64,000 nucleotides of DNA, taken from a bacterium. Lineage in GTDB: Bacteria; Bdellovibrionota; Bacteriovoracia; Bacteriovoracales; Bacteriovoracaceae. Numbering within the stretch: position 1 is the first letter of the stretch; every line of letters starts with the position of its first letter. Below are positions 1 to 8,151 of this stretch, piece after piece. The stretch spans positions 1 through 64,000 of the forward strand of contig JAUHVL010000007.1 of NCBI GenBank assembly GCA_030425045.1, read 5' to 3'. The notes under the pieces are model-generated. The model worked only from the letters and a program-made list of their open reading frames with translations, was not told where the DNA came from and searched no databases. Both the position numbers and the translations under genes were made by a program.

Positions 1-2340
1 AGGGGCCAAGTAGTAGTTTTCAAATCCTCTCACTTCATTTTTTTGCTGCTCGAAATATTCGCCAATCTTTTCTTGAAGCGGAACAATTCCACAGCCGCGA
101 TTACCAGTATCGGCCATTAAAAATGTGGCAAACTTTTCAGAGAGACTCAGTTTTTTACATTGCCCAGAGCCAAGAGGAAACGTGACAGCGGTGTCGCCAT
201 TAAAAATCAAGTTCGCAGCATCTTGGTAGGCATTGGCACCTCTGGTGAAGTTTTTCGATTGATCAACCATGGTATCCCTAACATCCTCAAGGGCTTGGAG
301 ATAAGTATTAAAAGCCGAAGCATTTTGCTGCAAGTAGTTTTGTACTGTCGAGACAATAGTGGTGACTTCTGAATAAAGAGCATCATCACCATAGAGAGGA
401 CCAAATAAATGATAGTGTTGAAGGTCGGCATTACCATTACCCGTGATTCCTGGAGCGGGGACGATATAAGAGTTATGTTCAATTCCTGCAGGATTGGTGG
501 TGGGTGTATCGGTAATAATAGGAATCATATAATTAAGAGCATCGTATCTCGTTGCTCTTCTAGCATTAAAAATAGATCGTAAAACTTCGTCACTATCAAG
601 AATCCCTGATGCATCCTGATTCTGAGCAAAGATTTCAAACTGCTCTTTATTGTATAAACCAGATCTTTCGTTAGTGCTGACACTAACAGTGTAAGCTTGA
701 TTGAAAGTCGTCGCTTTATTTAATTGTTGAATTTGCTGAACGTTTAAATTTGATAATGTCGCCGCATCGGTGAAGTCATAAATAATATTGGGGACAACAT
801 AAAAACTACTCGATGCATTTGAAGGTGTTCCACCGAGAGTTTTGTTGGCAAATTGATCTGCCCAAAAATTTACTGTTGTTGGTAGGGGAAGACCACCAAT
901 TCGGTCTCTTTCTGTTGGAGTTAAAGCAGCAACGTTGAGGGTACTGGTATAGTTGGCCGTGTATCTTTTATCTGTCGATTCTCTCGCTGAAATTCTTCTA
1001 TTATCTTCGATTCTAAAAAGCTTCGGTCCAATTCTTCCCCCCATCGGTTTGGCAGCAGCGTAAGCAGTGAGTTCTACACCATCTGTTTCAGCAAACGGAT
1101 AGAAAAGCCCTACAAACTTAGCTTGTCCTTTGACAGGATAATAAGTCATCACTTTATGATTTTTAGTAAAGCCTAAAATATAACCAGGAACAGGAAGGGC
1201 CGCTTTCATAGAGCCGCAGGTTGCTTCTTCAGCGGTTGATGCATCAAAGTCACCAGATTTTGAAGCAAACATAGTAAAGAAAGTTACATAGTTAATAGGA
1301 TAGACTTGAAGGTCGACATAATGTTTAGTGCGAAACTCAGATCTCTCTAACGGTATGAGAAAACCACTCAAAGTATCATCTTCTGCAATAAAAGGTTCCG
1401 GTCTCAATTCCGTTAATTTAAACGTTCCAGCAAAGGGATCATCAACTGTTTTAAGATGACCACCGGATAAATTTCTAAAGCCTGCAAAATAAGCTTTGAT
1501 TGTTCTTTCATGTAGCGGAAGAGAAGAAGACTGAGAAAGAAGAGTGTCCATGGTCGTACAATTTCCAGCGTTGGCATTATTACAAATTGGTCGATCTTGT
1601 GGATACATATTCATAATCATTTCAACATTTCGGATACGGATGGCCAATTCGATGGCCGAAATCCAAGCCCCCGGTCTTGATGAAGCAATTTGAGGTACGT
1701 CGGTAAAGATTCTATTTTGTGCGGTTCCATAGGCCCAAAGCATGGCCGCCCCTAAATTAATATTTGATCTCGCTGAACAATCTTCTGCTTTTGTTCGCAC
1801 AATACTATTGAGAAACTCTTCGTGGTGTTTTGAAATTGAGGGAAGGCCAACAGTATCAAACCTGGGAAGACCGGGAACAGAAACGATTTCACAAATATTA
1901 TGAGGTGAACCGTAATGAATACAAATTGAAGGAACATTAAAAGGATCAAATGCAGTTGAATCAAACTTTGGATCAGCAGGGTTTTTATAAAAAGGTCTCA
2001 ACCTAAAATTCATGCCACCGGGGTTTAATGTTCCATCATTAATTTTACCAAGCTCTGTTGCTTCAATTCCCTTTTGGCCAAGGACATAATATTTGAACAT
2101 CCACTCTTTAAAAGTATTACGAAGTTCGAAATTGAGATAAGCAATATTTGTTAATTGTCTCGCTTGGACAGCGGCACCAGAATAAGCGGCTGCATCGACA
2201 GCATTTTGAAGGTTGATTTTTGCTTTAACAAAGAGACCGACATTGATCACAAAGCCTAAAAAGCCAATGATAACCATGACGGATATTCCAAGGAATACAC
2301 TTATCTGACCTTTTTCTTTTAAACTTTTTTTTATTTTCAT
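1..2340 (-). CDS. TadE/TadG-like exported protein, 3' end cut by window edge
   Basis: An uninterrupted frame of 780 codons starts at the ATG at 2338-2340 and is still open at base 1, so the C-terminus lies outside the window. The N-terminus has a short basic stretch, the motif GQISVFLGI and one hydrophobic helix (about residues 12-36). Then comes LQNAVDAAAYSGA, the classic start of TadE/G-like proteins (Flp pilus assembly family), in which the helix anchors a large extracytoplasmic domain. The rest (residues 60-780) is not recognised; it contains scattered Cys and no repeats. There is no clear Shine-Dalgarno sequence upstream of 2340. By family knowledge such proteins are minor pilins or surface proteins of Tad machines, but no other tad gene is visible here, so the role is inferred from the N-terminus only. 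Confidence 0.75.
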   Translation of the reverse strand, partial: MKIKKSLKEKGQISVFLGISVMVIIGFLGFVINVGLFVKAKINLQNAVDAAAYSGAAVQARQLTNIAYLNFELRNTFKEWMFKYYVLGQKGIEATELGKINDGTLNPGGMNFRLRPFYKNPADPKFDSTAFDPFNVPSICIHYGSPHNICEIVSVPGLPRFDTVGLPSISKHHEEFLNSIVRTKAEDCSARSNINLGAAMLWAYGTAQNRIFTDVPQIASSRPGAWISAIELAIRIRNVEMIMNMYPQDRPICNNANAGNCTTMDTLLSQSSSLPLHERTIKAYFAGFRNLSGGHLKTVDDPFAGTFKLTELRPEPFIAEDDTLSGFLIPLERSEFRTKHYVDLQVYPINYVTFFTMFASKSGDFDASTAEEATCGSMKAALPVPGYILGFTKNHKVMTYYPVKGQAKFVGLFYPFAETDGVELTAYAAAKPMGGRIGPKLFRIEDNRRISARESTDKRYTANYTSTLNVAALTPTERDRIGGLPLPTTVNFWADQFANKTLGGTPSNASSSFYVVPNIIYDFTDAATLSNLNVQQIQQLNKATTFNQAYTVSVSTNERSGLYNKEQFEIFAQNQDASGILDSDEVLRSIFNARRATRYDALNYMIPIITDTPTTNPAGIEHNSYIVPAPGITGNGNADLQHYHLFGPLYGDDALYSEVTTIVSTVQNYLQQNASAFNTYLQALEDVRDTMVDQSKNFTRGANAYQDAANLIFNGDTAVTFPLGSGQCKKLSLSEKFATFLMADTGNRGCGIVPLQEKIGEYFEQQKNEVRGFENYYLAP

Positions 2341-2429
2341 GTGTGTCGAATTTTAAAAAAACCTTACCGCTCTCTATCAATGTAGCAAAACGCTCGGTTA
2401 CGGTTCTTTATGGTACTAGTGTCATATAT

Positions 2430-2655
2430 TGAGCACCATTTGTAACCCTTGGAATTTTTGTGCTTTGTGTTGGAACGAAACTTGAAAGGGTAATAATGTT
2501 CCATGGGGTTATTCGAGACCATGGATGTGGAACGTTGATTACTCGAAATTCACTTCAAGCATATTCAAAGTCTTCTTACTTGAGTGAAAGCTCTGGTAAG
2601 CCAAACGGATTTGTCTTGCCGGAGGGACCGAGGGGTCCCCCCGGACCTTTTTTAC
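2430..2655 (+). ncRNA. candidate structured leader RNA or small RNA ending in a terminator
   Basis: This stretch shows no convincing coding frame but dense self-complementarity. GTTCC 2498-2502 can pair with GGAAC at 2472-2476 or 2529-2533, and CCATGG at 2501-2506 pairs with CCATGG at 2519-2524. TTCACTTCAAG 2549-2559 pairs with CTTGAGTGAA 2579-2588 with one bulge. CTCTGGTAAG 2591-2600 pairs with CTTGCCGGAG 2615-2624, capped by a CAAA-CGGA-TTTG hairpin. That last stem shares bases 2619-2624 with the terminator stem, so the two exclude each other, as in riboswitches and attenuators. A possible -10 (TATATT, 2425-2430) lies at the left end. I could not match it to tmRNA, 6S, SRP, RNase P or the riboswitch families I know. 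It could be a leader of the gene at 2704 or a free small RNA. Confidence 0.5.
2619..2653 (+). terminator. intrinsic terminator upstream of the zinc-ribbon gene
   Basis: The stem CCGG-A-GGGACC (2619-2629) with loop GAGG and arm GGTCCC-C/C-CCGG (2634-2644) is followed by ACC and six T (2648-2653). It is G+C-rich in an A+T-rich background and faces rightward. Its left arm is also used by a competing upstream hairpin. Confidence 0.75.
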
Positions 2656-2662
2656 CGGCTTC

Positions 2663-2680
2663 TTAGCAATGGATTGCTAA
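2663..2680. repeat. 7-bp perfect hairpin between terminator and gene start
   Basis: TTAGCAA (2663-2669) and TTGCTAA (2674-2680) flank the loop TGGA. It is followed by TATAAT (2684-2689), which would place a transcript start only a few bases before the ATG at 2704. Either that box is chance, or the gene also has a very short-leader transcript. Confidence 0.4.
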
Positions 2681-2703
2681 CGGTATAATGGAGTGAGGAG
2701 TGT

Positions 2704-3120
2704 ATGGGTAAGAGAATGAAGATAAATTACAGACCGCTTGAAAGTAGAACTTATCGTTATAAAAATCCTGCAATGGAATTCTTCTGTCCGTTGTGTCGTA
2801 CAAAAAGGGCCATCACCACAAACCCACACCTCACGCTAAAAAACTACCTCCAAATTAGTATGCTTACGGTAGTCACTTCAATGGTGCTATGGCCGATAAT
2901 GAGTGGGCGATCAGTCTTTTCCTTTTTTATTTTCTGGGCCGGATTTGAAGGGGCTAGAAGGTTACTCTTCAGAAAAGAGATCCCCTGTCCTCATTGTGGG
3001 TTTGATGCATCTTGGTATAAACGGGATGTGAAGGTGGCAAAAAAGCTCGTTCACAATTTTTGGGAAGCTAAAAGTCCGGAATCTGATGAGTCAGATTCTG
3101 AAGCGATCAATCAAGCTTAA
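2704..3120 (+). CDS. small membrane protein with split zinc ribbon
   Basis: This 138-residue protein has two zinc knuckles, CPLC at about residue 28 and CPHC at about residue 97. They are separated by two hydrophobic segments (roughly 50-68 and 70-85), so the two half-ribbons would come together on the same, probably cytoplasmic, side of the membrane. The C-terminus is acidic and Ser-rich. GAGGAG sits three bases before the ATG. I do not recognise a named family. The structured, terminator-bearing stretch just upstream suggests its transcription may be controlled by attenuation. Confidence 0.7.
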   Translation: MGKRMKINYRPLESRTYRYKNPAMEFFCPLCRTKRAITTNPHLTLKNYLQISMLTVVTSMVLWPIMSGRSVFSFFIFWAGFEGARRLLFRKEIPCPHCGFDASWYKRDVKVAKKLVHNFWEAKSPESDESDSEAINQA

Positions 3121-3239
3121 ACCGCCTATTCATGGTGCTTTCACACTTTCAATAAGTTAAAATTCTTTTAATAAATCAGCTTGGCATATGAATTATGAAC
3201 GGGCTAAGCTTTATTACCGTTTTTAAAATAGATTGTTTT

Positions 3240-3267
3240 AGTAGGTTATTAAACTCGGTTACCTACT
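3240..3267. promoter_or_regulatory. 7-bp inverted repeat in the ssb leader
   Basis: AGTAGGT (3240-3246) and ACCTACT (3261-3267) form a perfect inverted repeat with a 14-base spacer, ending 22 bases before the ssb ATG. It could be an operator or an mRNA hairpin. No known operator was matched. Confidence 0.35.
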
Positions 3268-3289
3268 ATGAAAAAAAGGGAGAACATTT

Positions 3290-3757
3290 ATGAGTATTAA
3301 CAAAGTAATCCTAATTGGACGTTTAGGACAGGACCCCGAATTAAAGTACACACCTTCTGGTGCAGCTGTTGCCAACTTTTCAATTGCAACTTCTGAAAGC
3401 TGGACAGATAAGTCTGGTCAAAAGCAAGAGAGAACTGAATGGCATAGAATTGTTGTTTGGGGAAAACTGGCCGAACTTTGTAATCAATATCTAGCGAAAG
3501 GAAGACAAGTTTTTGTTGAAGGTTCACTTCAAACTCGTTCTTGGGATGATCAGCAATCTGGTCAAAAAAGATATATGACAGAAGTAAACGCTAGAAATAT
3601 TCAATTTCTAGGTGGACAAGCGAGAGAGTCACAAGGTGATGCTTCTTTTTCTCAGCAACCAGCCGGACCTGAAATGAGTAATAACGGTGGAATGATGAAT
3701 CAAGATTATAATATCTCAACAGATTCAAACTTCACTGCTGATGATATTCCGTTTTAG
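3290..3757 (+). CDS. ssb: single-stranded DNA-binding protein
   Basis: At 155 residues this is a normal-length bacterial SSB. The N-terminal OB fold (residues 1-110) has the hallmark start [17 protein letters not shown], with [14 protein letters not shown] and [15 protein letters not shown] following. A flexible Gln/Asn/Gly-rich linker leads to the acidic tip DDIPF, which recruits replication and repair partners. GGGAGA is placed well before the ATG. It coats single-stranded DNA in replication, repair and recombination. The gene stands alone, with an inverted repeat in its leader and a two-way terminator after it. Confidence 0.97.
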   Translation: MSINKVILIGRLGQDPELKYTPSGAAVANFSIATSESWTDKSGQKQERTEWHRIVVWGKLAELCNQYLAKGRQVFVEGSLQTRSWDDQQSGQKRYMTEVNARNIQFLGGQARESQGDASFSQQPAGPEMSNNGGMMNQDYNISTDSNFTADDIPF

Positions 3758-3785
3758 TCATTAATTTAAAATTCTTTTATTTTGT

Positions 3786-3806
3786 AAGGCCAGTTTTACT
3801 GGCCTT
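3786..3806. terminator. two-way terminator between ssb and the acyltransferase gene
   Basis: AAGGCCAG (3786-3793), loop TTTTA, CTGGCCTT (3799-3806), followed rightward by ATTTTATT. It lies between two convergent genes and can serve both, more strongly for ssb. Confidence 0.85.
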
Positions 3807-3809
3807 ATT

Positions 3810-5825
3810 TTATTCTTCAAGACTTTCTAAAACCTGCTTTAAAATTTTAATAGAATAAACTCCAGAAGGGTGATTGCTGTCATCGTAGAACACTTTGTTT
3901 GTGTTATGGGTTTCACAACGGCCTTGAGAGATAGTATTGCAAACAAGTTTGTGAGGATAAACTTTTATGAGATTAGGGTGATTAAGTTGATCAAAAGTAT
4001 CGAAAACTTTCTTTGAGAAGTTCTTATAGTTTTCATAAGAAGTCGTAACTCTATTTTTTTGAAAGTAATCTTGAACTTTATTGATATCAGTTTTTCCTTT
4101 TATCGTTTTAAACTTCTGATAAATAATGTTTGGGATATGCCAACCTGCAGGTGGTATAGGATAAAGAAGAACGACTCTGACATTATTATCTAACAGGTTT
4201 TGAATTGAGGAGATGATTCCTTTTTCAAGGGAGACATCGCCTTTCATTATATTCCAGTCTTCACTGGTTTCAATACCACCTTCGCCGTTATCATAGGGCT
4301 TTTGGTTAAAATACATTGGAAAGCGACCACCAATTATTGCTATGGGGTTTTGGCTGTTAATTATCTCACTGGTTCTTTTTTGTTGGTACTCTCTATTGCA
4401 AAAACTTTTAATGAGACCAGTTTTTCGATCTATCAAGTCAAAGTCTTTGAGGTAAACACAGCCCATTTGGCCATGAAAATGATAATTGAAGTTATGCTGC
4501 TTAAAGAAAGGTTCAAAGACAATATGAAGGCTTCCCATATGACTGTCACCAACTAAATGAATGGTTGACTCTTTCAAGTCATCGATGTTGTAGTTTTGAT
4601 CTAAAGTTGCAATTAGGTTTTTGGCATATGTTCTTCTACCAGCTTGACTATCAAATGAGTCCCTTACAATAGAGGGGAGTCTATCTACAAAGCCATTTTT
4701 TCTAATTGCTCTATTGTGATACCACAAAAGAGTAATTGTTAATAATGCTAGAATACTGAAAAGCCATTTGTGTGAAATGATGTTTTTATATCTACATGTT
4801 TTTTCAATGGCAAAATAAGATATTAATGAAAAGATAAAAGTTAAGATGATAAGATAAACTTTTTCTAGGTTACCTAAGTTGTGATAAGTCATTCTCGCAA
4901 AGGCAAAAAATGGTTGATGCCAGAGATAAAGAGAATATGAAATTAACCCAATAGAAACGAAAAGTTTTGTTGAGAGTAGCTTTGAAACAATATCTTGTCC
5001 ATCTGCTATATAGATAATGAGACAAGTGCCTACTATCGGTATTAAAGTTAAAAAACCTGGGTGAGCAGTATTTTTATCAAATATAAAAAACGATACAACT
5101 AATAAAATTAAGCCAGTCAGGGTTAACAAGCTTGGCTTTTTTATATTAGGCTTTTTATATTTTTTTACCTCGAGATAGGCGATAAGCGTTCCTGCAAGTA
5201 GCTCCCAGGTTCTAGATGTTAAATAATAAAAGCTAGCGGAAGGATTTGTGTTTGTATACCAGATGGAAAAAAAGAAGCTAAAAACAATTACTAAAACAAT
5301 CGCTAGTAAAACTTTTTTCTTAAGTTTTTTACAGCAAAATAAAATAAAAGGTGGGAAAAAAATATAAAATTGTTCTTCGAGAGATAGGGACCACGTATGT
5401 AGAAAAGGACTTAAGTCAGTTCCTTCTGCCCCATAATTTTGTCCAGCATGATTAAAGAAAATATTTGAGCAAAAAGCAATAGAATAGATAATAGACTTTG
5501 AAAACTCTATATATCTAGATGGAATTAATATAAACCAAGCCAGAATTGTTGAGACAATCATAACGAGGAAGAGGACTGGAATGATTCTTCTAATTCTTCT
5601 TATATAGAAATTCAAATAAGAAAAAGTATTAGTTTTATCAATCTCTTTAAAAATAATTCTTGAAATGAGATAGCCAGATATGACAAAAAAGACATCAACA
5701 CCAATATAGCCACCTTTTAAGAAAGTACTTCCGTTTAAAAGGAACTGTGCATGATAAATAATAACGGCCAAAACGGCGATTGTTCGTAAACCGTCAATCT
5801 CTGGACGATAAGATCTAGATTGCAT
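3810..5825 (-). CDS. OafA/YrhL-type membrane acyltransferase with SGNH domain
   Basis: This 671-residue protein has two parts. Residues 1-370 are a multi-helix acyltransferase-3 domain starting with YRPEIDGLRTIAVLAVIIYH, including the active-site His of that signature and the characteristic SLEEQFYI. Residues about 400-670 are periplasmic and contain GDSHMGS, the nucleophile block of an SGNH hydrolase, and a late DDSNHPS that fits the catalytic Asp/His block. Family members move acetyl or other acyl groups onto surface polysaccharide. It is likely to O-acylate LPS or another envelope glycan; the exact substrate is not visible. It is followed downstream by the ssb terminator and preceded by the two-component genes nine bases away. 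Confidence 0.92.
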   Translation of the reverse strand: MQSRSYRPEIDGLRTIAVLAVIIYHAQFLLNGSTFLKGGYIGVDVFFVISGYLISRIIFKEIDKTNTFSYLNFYIRRIRRIIPVLFLVMIVSTILAWFILIPSRYIEFSKSIIYSIAFCSNIFFNHAGQNYGAEGTDLSPFLHTWSLSLEEQFYIFFPPFILFCCKKLKKKVLLAIVLVIVFSFFFSIWYTNTNPSASFYYLTSRTWELLAGTLIAYLEVKKYKKPNIKKPSLLTLTGLILLVVSFFIFDKNTAHPGFLTLIPIVGTCLIIYIADGQDIVSKLLSTKLFVSIGLISYSLYLWHQPFFAFARMTYHNLGNLEKVYLIILTFIFSLISYFAIEKTCRYKNIISHKWLFSILALLTITLLWYHNRAIRKNGFVDRLPSIVRDSFDSQAGRRTYAKNLIATLDQNYNIDDLKESTIHLVGDSHMGSLHIVFEPFFKQHNFNYHFHGQMGCVYLKDFDLIDRKTGLIKSFCNREYQQKRTSEIINSQNPIAIIGGRFPMYFNQKPYDNGEGGIETSEDWNIMKGDVSLEKGIISSIQNLLDNNVRVVLLYPIPPAGWHIPNIIYQKFKTIKGKTDINKVQDYFQKNRVTTSYENYKNFSKKVFDTFDQLNHPNLIKVYPHKLVCNTISQGRCETHNTNKVFYDDSNHPSGVYSIKILKQVLESLEE

Positions 5826-5834
5826 TAAATGATA

Positions 5835-6479
5835 TTACTTGATCCCGTGATCAAGAGCAAACTTTATAAGATCTACAGTTGTCTTAAGATTTAGCTTTTC
5901 TAAAATACGTGATCTATAGGTAGAAGCTGTACTGGTACTGATACCCATTAATAAGGCAATATTACTTAAAGAATGACCTTCGGAGAGTTTACTTATAAAT
6001 TCAAATTCTCTCGGGGAGAGTTGTTCTAAGCCTTCTTTTTTGGCACTTGTGGTGGTGAGCTTTTGAATAACTTCAGAACTAATAGATGAAGAAACGTGAC
6101 TTTTTCCTTCATAAACTTTCTTGAGAGCTAAAATCAACTCGTCGATATCATCAGACTTAACCACATAACCGAGCGCCCCTGCATTTAAGGCCTTTACTGC
6201 GTAGCTAGCATTTTTATTAAAACTAAAAAAGAGAATGCGTATTCCAGATTTATTATTAACGATATCTTCTGTGACTTTTAGGCAGTCAACTCCAGGCATA
6301 CTATAGTCTATTAAAAGAATTTCGATACCTTTATTTTTTAGTGCTTTTTCAAGTCCTAAGCTATCGCCAGCTGTTGCCAATACTTCGAATTGATTTGTTT
6401 CCTGCAGAACCTGAGCGAGAGCATCTCTTACCATTGAGTGATCATCTGCTAGTACAATTTTTATTTTTTCTGCATTCAT
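5835..6479 (-). CDS. NarL/FixJ-family response regulator
   Basis: The receiver domain (residues 1-120) has the acidic pair in VLADDHS, phospho-acceptor Asp58 in LIDYSMPG and a conserved Lys in VVKSDD. A LuxR-type helix-turn-helix (about 150-210) reads LSPREFEFISKLSEGHS. I take the ATG at 6477-6479, one base after the kinase stop; an in-frame TTG at 6497 would give a six-residue extension and is less likely. The kinase gene directly upstream (6481-7389) is its partner. The output is transcription control of unknown targets; the adjacent acyltransferase, nine bases downstream, may share the transcript. Confidence 0.92.
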   Translation of the reverse strand: MNAEKIKIVLADDHSMVRDALAQVLQETNQFEVLATAGDSLGLEKALKNKGIEILLIDYSMPGVDCLKVTEDIVNNKSGIRILFFSFNKNASYAVKALNAGALGYVVKSDDIDELILALKKVYEGKSHVSSSISSEVIQKLTTTSAKKEGLEQLSPREFEFISKLSEGHSLSNIALLMGISTSTASTYRSRILEKLNLKTTVDLIKFALDHGIK

Positions 6480-6480
6480 A

Positions 6481-7389
6481 TTATAGTGGTACCGCAATTT
6501 TTACTCTTGTTCCAGCGCCTGCTTCTGAGTTGATCTCTAAATGACCATTCATAAGATCAACTCTTTCTTGCATACCTTTTAGTCCAAAAGTATCTTTTTT
6601 GGATTCATCTAAAAATCCAACGCCATTATCTTCTACTATAGTTTGAAGAGTATTATTCTCTTGCGCAATATGTATTTTAATTTGATTGGCCTTTGAATGC
6701 TTACAAACATTATTAAGCGCTTCTTTAATGGTTTTATAGAGGTTCTCTCTTGTAAATTGATTTGAAATACCTTTTTCAATATCAATATAGGTATGAATTT
6801 TAAGTCCAAAGATCATTTCATATTCATGAATCAGCTCTTCTAGCGTTTCAAAAAAATTAGGGTTTGAATAATCAGGTGTTCTGAGCTCTGAAATAATATG
6901 CGATATTTTTCGACTTAAACGATCAATGCAAGCTTTTAAACTCCCATAAGCATCATTTTGTTTTTCATTTTGAGGGGGAGATATTTTTTTTAGTAAATGG
7001 AGATTTAAATTGAGAGCAGCTACATTTTGAGCAAGGTCATCATGAATATCTCTTGCGATTGACTGCCGCTCTTTTAATTGCAGCTCCATTAATTTTTCCG
7101 ACATTAGGTTTAGACGGTATTGATTAACTTTATCTCTTTTTTGGGTTTTTACATAAAAGTAGGCGATGGCCAAACAGCAAAGAGAAGAAAGAATATTGAT
7201 GGAAATAATAAAATAGAGTGAGTCACCAACATTAAGACCAATAATTTCTAAGTTTTTCAGCTGGCTTTCAAATGAGTTCCTCATTTGAAAAGCAGAATAA
7301 GAAGTCGTCACATTGGCAATTGTAGTTGCTGCCCAGAGAAGCCATGGCCAGTTATCTTTTATCTTTCTCGTAAATTGTGGTTTCGTCAT
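6481..7389 (-). CDS. membrane sensor histidine kinase, HisKA_3 type
   Basis: At 302 residues the protein has two transmembrane helices (about 14-35 and 57-80) enclosing a very short extracytoplasmic loop. Then comes a HisKA_3 dimerisation block with phospho-accepting His116 in ERQSIARDIHDDLAQN, and an HATPase_c domain (N box IKEALNNVCKHSKA, G1 box VEDNGVGF, C-terminal EAGAGTRVKIAVPL). This places it with NarX/DegS/LiaS-like kinases that work with LuxR-type regulators. The loop is too small for a classical ligand pocket, so sensing within the membrane or by a partner protein is more likely. Confidence 0.92.
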   Translation of the reverse strand: MTKPQFTRKIKDNWPWLLWAATTIANVTTSYSAFQMRNSFESQLKNLEIIGLNVGDSLYFIISINILSSLCCLAIAYFYVKTQKRDKVNQYRLNLMSEKLMELQLKERQSIARDIHDDLAQNVAALNLNLHLLKKISPPQNEKQNDAYGSLKACIDRLSRKISHIISELRTPDYSNPNFFETLEELIHEYEMIFGLKIHTYIDIEKGISNQFTRENLYKTIKEALNNVCKHSKANQIKIHIAQENNTLQTIVEDNGVGFLDESKKDTFGLKGMQERVDLMNGHLEINSEAGAGTRVKIAVPL

Positions 7390-7454
7390 TTTCCTATAAC
7401 CTTAATTTGTTTATAGCCTATAAATTATTCAATGACGATGATGATCTTAATTAG

Positions 7455-7757
7455 TTAGTTTCGAGTTTTTAGCTGAATCAATGTATGAGAATCAAGTTTG
7501 ATCGTATTTAAAAGCAGCTCATGATCGAGAAAAGAGTCAATTTCCTCTTTTGTTGGAGGGTATAATAGGCCATCTCCTATCAGGGATTTGATCAAACGAG
7601 AGTTATTTTCCACCATCGCTGCGGCCACTTCAACAAGATCAACATCGTAGTCGAGTAGATATACTTTTTCAGTAAGACCTTCTTGTTCAAGATCGGTCCA
7701 AAGACATTCTGTTTTTTGATTTTCTATTTTTGATTTTATTTCGTTTGAATCTGTCAC
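7455..7757 (-). CDS. DUF2288-family protein
   Basis: This 100-residue protein contains the block DLVEVAAAMVENNS followed by IGDGLL, then a conserved C-terminal helix ending in HTLIQ. The pattern resembles DUF2288 proteins, which read LDLVEVAAA at the same place. The start is GTG at 7755-7757; a nearby ATG is out of frame and meets a stop at once. No function is known for the family. It has no signal peptide or membrane helix. Confidence 0.65.
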   Translation of the reverse strand: MTDSNEIKSKIENQKTECLWTDLEQEGLTEKVYLLDYDVDLVEVAAAMVENNSRLIKSLIGDGLLYPPTKEEIDSFLDHELLLNTIKLDSHTLIQLKTRN

Positions 7758-7767
7758 GGCATTTTAA

Positions 7768-7797
7768 AGACCACTTGCTTTTGAAGACAAGTGGTCT
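7768..7797. terminator. hairpin terminator after the histone gene
   Basis: AGACCACTTG (7768-7777) and CAAGTGGTCT (7788-7797) make a perfect 10-bp stem. On the + strand it is followed by a strong T-rich run; on the - strand, the direction of the histone gene, by TTTAAAAT. Most likely it ends the histone transcript. Confidence 0.65.
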
Positions 7798-7813
7798 GTT
7801 TTTATTTTTTTAA

Positions 7814-7999
7814 TTAGAAGTCTGTTGCTTTAACAGTTTTTCTTCCATTAGCTGTACAACGCTCTTGAGCATCTTTAATCATGTTGTGAACTCTTTCATT
7901 TAATCTTTCTAGAGCTTCACCTGAAACGTTAAGTCCAGTAGCTTTAAGAGCTTCTTTTGTTTTTGATCCAACTAATAGCATTTCTTGATCTTTAGACAT
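7814..7999 (-). CDS. histone-fold DNA-binding protein (Bdellovibrio HBb/Bd0055-like)
   Basis: I choose the ATG at 7997-7999 because AGGAG (8006-8010) is then six bases upstream; the ATG at 8005 would touch it. The product is 61 residues. Its shape is that of a single minimal histone fold: a short alpha-1 (LLVGSKTKEALKATG), a long alpha-2 (about 26-50), and loop 2 plus the start of alpha-3, GRKTVKATDF. That last segment closely matches GRKTIKAED of archaeal histones such as HMfB. Bdellovibrio bacteriovorus encodes a comparably short histone that is a major chromatin protein. This one should dimerise and coat or bend DNA. It is monocistronic, with a good promoter and its own terminator, as expected for an abundant protein. 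Confidence 0.88.
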   Translation of the reverse strand: MSKDQEMLLVGSKTKEALKATGLNVSGEALERLNERVHNMIKDAQERCTANGRKTVKATDF

Positions 8000-8042
8000 C
8001 TGCATCTCCTATTTTTATGTTAGTGGGTGATTACTAAAGGTA

Positions 8043-8077
8043 TGGCAATATTCTAGTGAGAAAATACGTGCTTTCAA
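8043..8077 (-). promoter_or_regulatory. sigma-70-like promoter of the histone gene
   Basis: Read on the - strand, TTGAAA (8072-8077), a 16-base spacer and TAGAAT (8050-8055) form a near-consensus promoter. Transcription would start near 8043, giving a leader of about 45 bases before the ATG at 7999. Confidence 0.5.
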
Positions 8078-8151
8078 TCAAATAATTCATTTAAAGGCAG
8101 TTAAATTACAAAAACACTGAAGTTTAGTGAACTTATTGCGCTGCTCTTGAC

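Noticed and set aside
2460-2666. 68-codon frame in the gap before the zinc-ribbon gene
   Set aside because: It lacks an ATG and a ribosome site and runs through a strong hairpin terminator; the composition looks like structured RNA, not coding sequence.
2684-2689. TATAAT as main promoter of the zinc-ribbon gene
   Set aside because: It would leave a leader of only a few bases, and no -35 lies at proper spacing.
6480-6497. TTG start giving a six-residue longer response regulator
   Set aside because: The ATG at 6479 begins one base after the kinase stop and gives the normal receiver start; the extension shows no family similarity.
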